Shown: positions 58,551-64,000 of the stretch, piece after piece
Layout: each line of letters starts with the position of its first letter
Numbering within the stretch: position 1 is the stretch's first letter
Source: Laguncularia racemosa
Lineage: Eukaryota > Streptophyta > Magnoliopsida > Myrtales > Combretaceae
Assembly: GCA_037954665.1 (NCBI GenBank)
Contig: JBBMOL010000012.1
Location: 8,308,001-8,372,000, forward strand
DNA length: 64,000 bases
Reading direction: 5' to 3'
Notes under the pieces: model-generated
The model's database searches: none
Seen by the model: only the letters and a program-made list of their open reading frames with translations
What the model was told of the DNA's origin: nothing
Translations under genes and position numbers: made by a program

Positions 58551-59355
58551 CATACATGCATTCGTAGTTCTCCCATTCCCCTAAGCATTGGAAAAATGTA
58601 ATTCAACTATAAATCACACAATCTCACTATAAAACTATATATCCACTAATATTCTTAATTTTACTTCCAAAAATAAAAAAGTTTTTAAAATCTTATAATT
58701 TTACTTTATCCCGTAATTAATTCTATTGTAAAGTTGCCAATCAAGTCAAAATCTATAATTTTGCTGTATGTCATAAAATTTCAATTATACACAAAATCTC
58801 ATATTATGAAACTTTCAGAAATCTTATAACCGGTAACAATTGTCTATGATCCATATAGTTTATCATGCAGTTTACTTCTAATTCTCATCCTATCTCCATG
58901 ATTGTTTAATTTATTTTATTATTATTATTATTATTATCTTTGTTTGCCAGAACTCCATAATTCAAGATAAATTTTGTTAAGATCAATGTAACTACTCGGG
59001 TCTTTTTTTTTTATCAAAATTCTATCTCCAACTTTCACATAAATTTGAGAATTTAAAGCTTCGGTTTCTAGTTAGTGTGGCCATGAAGCTCCATAATATA
59101 ACATTAAGCAGACGCTACTCCACGTTCTACAAGCCTTGGAAATTAGAAAAGGGGGTCAAGTAAAGTGATGGCAGCATAAATTAGTAGGACTATGCTACAA
59201 GTAAAGTTACAAGTGTAATGATGGATCTTTTCTTCTTTTATCTGGTTTAGAATAATTTAGATTGCTTGATTAAGTTATCATAGAATAAGAACAACACGTG
59301 GTTATCATATAAGGAAAGCACGGGTTCCAGCAATCCATGGTACATGTCGTTCCGT

Positions 59356-59363
59356 CTCCCGCC
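59356..59363. other. Empty hAT target site
   Basis: CTCCCGCC, flanked by CGT and CTCTCTC, corresponds to the two copies of the 8-bp duplication around the hAT element in copy A. Confidence 0.8.
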
Positions 59364-60973
59364 CTCTCTCTCGGCCTTGCAGAGTAGTCCTTATATTTCT
59401 TCCCGGGGTATTTCAGTGAAGACTTCCTCATAGAGGTTAGTTAATTCTTACTCAAACCAGTACTTCTTATATGTTATTATCTTTTTCTTTTTCTTTTTCT
59501 TTTCTTTTCTTTATTTTTTTCTAGTTATTATTTCTTTAAAATTCAGCATGATATACAACTAGCTAGCTGAAATTATTAGTAGAAGAAGCATTTTTTCTAT
59601 TAATCATCATCTATTGGGCAAATATCATATTTAAAATCTAAATTTAACTCATTTTTAAAATTAAATACCTAAAGTATATAAATATCAATTAAATAACAAT
59701 AGATTGTCCGAGATTAATTATAATATCTGAAATAACTCTATTTAGGTGTTTAATATAAAAAATAAGAAAAATTTACAAATTAAATTAACACTTTCAAATT
59801 TTAAATATTTAATTTTAAAAATAAATAAAATTCAATACCAAATATAATATTTATTATCAGCTATTTAGTTAACTTTCATTTGTGTCCTAAAATAGGCAAT
59901 ACTAGATTACTAGCTATGTTGTCTAGGAGATGGTCATTTATATTGATATTTTCAATAGGATATATGCCAAGCAAATATTTGTCGCAAATAAAGGATCTTA
60001 CGTCAAAAAGTCTAGTCACCAAAGAAAATTAGTAATAAAGTCCACATATTCCTTTCCATATTTTAGAACGAAAGTAATCCACCATAGTCGTGGAATAAGG
60101 GGAAAAAAATAAAAGAATTTATTCTAACATATATGGAGAATGATATAAAATTTATGATTATATTATCTTAAAAAGTCAGACAATATAAAAGTATACACTT
60201 AACTAATATTTCCTGATAACTTTACTTTTGTTGTCGTGGTTTGAGTAATTCATTCTATAAATAAGAGATATAGATATTTCACTATCTCGGTGATTATAAT
60301 GAGAGAAGAAGATTCAAACCTGATTTGGGAAACCAATGTTTACGTCATTATACTAAAAAGCCTTGATAGATATCCTATCATCTCATATTGTCTAAAATAA
60401 ATTAATAATTATACATAACCTAAAAATAAGGATAAATCATAAATATATTTCTTTTATTTTTGTGTTTATATATTTATCATCATATTCTTAAAAAGTCAAC
60501 TTTAAATCTCGTAATTCATGTAAAAAGGTAAAATTGCCTCTATAAATCATCACTAAAGGCCCACAAAAATATTATTTCTGCAGAAGGATGGAGATATAAA
60601 TGTACTTTTAAGAGTTAAGTGGATAAATACACAAACACAAAAGATAAGATGATTGAAAACTAATTTATTGTAAAATAATAGGGCCCGTTACCCTAAAACA
60701 AATCTCTTTGTTGCCATTGCATCCATGTAATTAACTTTCATCTTGTGCCAATATACTTACCTAAACAAAGAACACATAAATATATAACTATAAAAAGTTA
60801 GATAATATGGTTTAAAATAAAAAAGTTGAATGAAATTATCATTAGGATACTTGCAAGCTCAATGGCCTATATTTTCCTTACTTGTTGCTTGTTGATGCCT
60901 GTTTTTCATTTTCTTTAAAGTATCTATAGTTTAGAAAACGACTCGATCGTAGGCTTCTGAATCTCAAAGAACG

Positions 60974-61002
60974 TATAAGAGAGGCTTCCTGGAAGGGAAG
61001 CC
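60974..61002 (+). promoter_or_regulatory. TATA-like box followed by a small inverted repeat, copy B
   Basis: TATAAGAG is followed by GGCTTCC (60983-60989) and GGAAGCC (60996-61002). The arms equal those of copy A at 39199-39218 while the loop differs. Confidence 0.35.
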
Positions 61003-61534
61003 ACTTTTTGAAGGTGGTGTGGGGGAGGTGGTGGAATTAGGCAACATAGACCCTTCCATTGTAATTTTCCCTGCTTAATATTTTTATTGCAATTTCTACT
61101 TAACAATTACAATAAATTTAAATTCATGTATAGGTCTTGCAACAATGAGAATATAACAAATAGGCACAATGGGCACAAAGAAAGATGTTATTGCATAAAT
61201 TGCTAACATTTAAAAATTGCTGAACAAAAAAAAAAAAAAGAAAAAAACCTAAGATATAATTATGGGAACCATCATGGGACCTTTATCCACTCGAATTTCC
61301 TAGTTTCATGCGTACCTCAAAGAAGCTATGAATATTTTCAATCATTTTTAATTTCATAATAATATTTCATATATGTTAAAACTTTAGCTATAGTCATGCA
61401 TTCTAAAAAAACAAAAATTAGAGGCCACTAAAAATATGACTTCAATGGAACCAAACCATAAACAAAAGTAAAATTTGGTTTTGTTTTCTTTTAAAAAAAG
61501 GTTTTGGATTATGATTCATATTGGCCTTCCACAT

Positions 61535-61585
61535 GGTTTGGTTTAGGTATATAATATAAACTGTAATATTAGATCAAACCAAACC
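61535..61585. repeat. Inverted repeat in a segment private to copy B
   Basis: GGTTTGGTTT at 61535-61544 and AAACCAAACC at 61576-61585 are exact inverted partners. They lie in about 170 bp (61519-61690) missing from copy A. Confidence 0.7.
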
Positions 61586-62588
61586 ATTCTCTTTGCATAT
61601 GTAAAGTTTATGCTTTGTTGAGGGTTTTAGGTCTTCATTTTTTGCAATATTCAAGCGTGCATCAAATAAGTACTTATTTATTGTTCATGTTCATTAGTGC
61701 ATTTGTTCCAATTCCTATACACATGGAGACTCATCAAATTTGGGGCCCTATGTTTCAGTAGTGAAGAGCATGTTCTTGAACTTTTATGTTTAAAGGTCTG
61801 CAAAAATAAATCATTAACAAAATTAGTAAAATCCATCTATCAACAATAAAGAAGTTAGATAATTTTGTTGAAAATTTTCTAATCATACAGTTTTGGTTTA
61901 GCCAACTATCTTAATAGAACAAATTTGATACTTTGTGGTTCGAAAATTTTAATCCGAACTCTACTATTTGGCTTATGACAATAGAAAGCAAATCGAAAAT
62001 TGCTGTTTAATTTAACATGGACAAAAGAAATAAACCAAACCACTTTAACTTCTACCATAATCATAGTATTAAAATGTAACGCTTTAAAATCTAAAACGTT
62101 ATAATTGGTCACACTTCATTACTAAATAGTCACATACTAAGATTTTTGCCTGTAAAAAATCACAAATATTTTTATATTTTCATTATATAAAATAATTCAT
62201 CAATTTATCAAATATCACACTTACATGTTTCCTATTTATTTGATAATATATATAGCTCTAAAATTTTTTAGATAATTAAAATCTAATCTAATTTGATTGA
62301 AAGTAAACAATAACAACTTATTTTATTTGCATGTCTTGATACTCAAGCGTTGAACTAGCTCCAAAAGTTTAAGGTCATGATCACAATCTATAAGCTTATC
62401 TTATATCTAAAACCCCAAATAAGGTGAGCTAATGCCCAGTATGCGAGTACTATATAAACATGGGCATGCTACAACAATCATACTACACACACATAATGGA
62501 GCAAATAAATTATAATTATTAAATTAATTATCTTTGACTTAGCCAACAAATAATATAGGAATACTTATGACCTCATTGCACTAAATAA

Positions 62589-62606
62589 CACACACACACA
62601 CACACA
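62589..62606. repeat. (CA)n microsatellite
   Basis: Nine CA units inside the insertion. Confidence 0.95.
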
Positions 62607-63576
62607 TGCATATGTCCTAAGTCGGGAATTGCCACCTTTAGCCCTAGTATTATAAAATCTAGCATAGATTATTTCAGCATGTAACTCCATTAGGAGACAA
62701 CGCCATATATTGATCATTGGGGTGCTTCCTATGGATCTACCATCTCTGATCCCTAGATTGAGATAAACATAAGAAACATACAAAATTTAGGTTGGATACA
62801 TGTTAAGTTCATTAAACATACTAATCTATCAAACACATGCAACAAATGAGGTAAATACGTACTTAGATGAATAGTTCCAATTTTACCTTTACTACAACTA
62901 TCAACCCTATTTGAACCTATCATACAACAAATAACTAAACTTAATACTAACCTACAACATTATCTAAGTTTACTAGATTGGTTGAACTAAGAATTAGTTG
63001 ATTAACTCCCCCTCCATGTTACTTTATTTTAAATAAAAATAGCTTTGAACCGATGAAAAACCAAGAAAAATGAATAAAGAAGTGTGTTACAAGGATTTTA
63101 AGGCAACACGGCCACACATATAGCCTTGTAGATAAACATAAGGAGAAACTTGGCCATTTACATAGCCATGTATCTCACTATGTAATAGAACTAAACAACA
63201 CACTTAATTATACAACTGTGTACTTAGTCATGTACCTCTCCATGCACAAATTCTTCTTCATGCTATTTCTAGTTCTCTCTTTTGCCATTCTAAAATCCTA
63301 TACTAACACTAAAACACCTAATTGTACAGCAATTAAAGCATCTAAACATGTAATTCCTTCAAAGATTGTAAACTTACTTGTTTCAATTCACTTCAAATTA
63401 TCTTAATTCCGCTTGAACACAAAGTTGTGCTTCATTACTTTTACACCTCTTATCCCACAAACTACCAAATATTTCCCATGTATCATTATGACTACAAAGA
63501 AAAAGAACACAGACAGCTAATTCAATCACTAAGATCAATGTATCTCGTGGAGTCGTGTTATTTTTTCATGCAAGTG

Positions 63577-63579
<3 letters not shown>

Positions 63580-63622
<43 letters not shown>
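63580..63622. repeat. (GA)n microsatellite
   Basis: About 21 uninterrupted GA units near the right end of the insertion; the glutamate/arginine repeat of the 63427-63642 frame comes from it. Confidence 0.97.
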
Positions 63623-63626
<4 letters not shown>

Positions 63627-64000
63627 TATGGGAGACAAGTAGAAGGAGCAAAGTGAGGTTACAACATTATAACATTAGGTTTTTATAATCTTCTAGCAAA
63701 AGAATAAAATACCCCACATACTTATCTCTTTATTATTTTTCTTGACAATTGTTTTACGATTTATTTTATTTCTTTTCATTTGCGGTTCTTATATTAAATT
63801 ATGAGTTATACATATTGTAAGGATAAATTCAAAACATTAATTATTTTTGAATGCAAACATGATTGAGGGAAGTAAATGTGAATCCTTGCATTTATAGGTT
63901 ATTAGTTAAGTGATTTTGGTTTATTGTTCACTTAATCATCATATGTAACCAGATGTAATGTATATCCTACAAGGTGAGCAAGGTATCCAATATATGGCCG

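Larger units (their letters stand above)
62075..63791 (+). mobile_element. 1.7-kb LTR-like insertion in copy B, probable solo LTR
   Basis: Copy A runs straight across this point near 40097. The insert starts TGTAACGC, a common start of plant gypsy LTRs, has a TATATAAA box near 62451, contains CACGGCC/GCCATG-type words near 63105-63175 and has no protein. The flanks ATTAAAA on the left and ATTAAAT on the right suggest a 5-bp TTAAA duplication. A GTTACA at 63658-63663 is an alternative right end that pairs with TGTAAC. The solo-LTR label is inference. Confidence 0.55.
58551..64000 (+). repeat. Segmental duplication, copy B (runs off the window)
   Basis: Collinear with 32215-40290 in the same orientation. 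It lacks the hAT element, and is interrupted by its own insertion at 62075-63791. At the window end both copies still match (GGTATCCAATAT.TGGCCG), so the duplication is longer than seen. No gene was recognised. Confidence 0.9.

Noticed and set aside
63427..63642. 71-codon frame ending in a charged repeat
   Set aside because: The charged tail is the (GA)n microsatellite; the rest has no motif.

Overview
The window is plant nuclear DNA, most likely from a eudicot. It is a heterochromatin-like stretch built almost entirely of nested and decayed transposable elements. The base composition is AT-rich, the Ty3/gypsy and Ty1/copia proteins are of plant type, and I found no host gene that I could recognise as intact, no tRNA or rRNA gene, no CRISPR array and no bacterial signal. 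All protein calls come from reading the sequence against remembered family motifs. Boundaries are exact only where LTR pairs, TSDs, PBS or PPT could be seen.

Layout. 1-3281: the 3' end of a plus-strand Ty3/gypsy element (non-coding 3' region plus LTR). 3415-4370: a minus-strand copia fragment (Gag, PBS, LTR edge). 5141-6411 and 12700-14519: two diverged minus-oriented LTRs of the Tat/Ogre type. Between them lie a decayed plant mobile domain (PMD/MAIL-like) gene in antisense to the LTRs (6590-9440) and a 40-bp minisatellite (10290-10873). 12700-28225: a minus-strand Tat/Ogre-type element with LTR, PPT, a tandem-repeat 3' region, integrase, two RNases H (including the extra archaeal-like one), RT, protease and Gag. 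It is split by a full-length, plus-strand chromovirus-like Ty3/gypsy element at 20086-25995, which has two LTRs, a PBS, a PPT and a GTAC target duplication. 28480-30180: a minus-strand copia fragment.

32215-40290 and 58551-64000 are two diverged copies of one non-coding segment. The first carries a hAT transposon (33112-37491, BED-finger transposase pseudogene) with an 8-bp target duplication. The second shows the matching empty site, but has its own 1.7-kb LTR-like insertion (62075-63791). Between the copies lie a plus-strand copia element lacking its 5' part (40870-44307), a 125-bp triplicate repeat, a minus-strand gypsy gag fragment, and a second complete LTR retrotransposon (50479-57046, minus strand, TSD CCCAA).

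Nothing in the window looks like a working gene set. The most unusual content is the PMD gene lying antisense in a Tat-type element, the two unrelated tandem-repeat arrays linked to Tat-type elements (possible satellite seeds), the occupied/empty-site pair inside a segmental duplication, and a CACGGCC/GGCCGTG motif repeated in LTRs of different elements.
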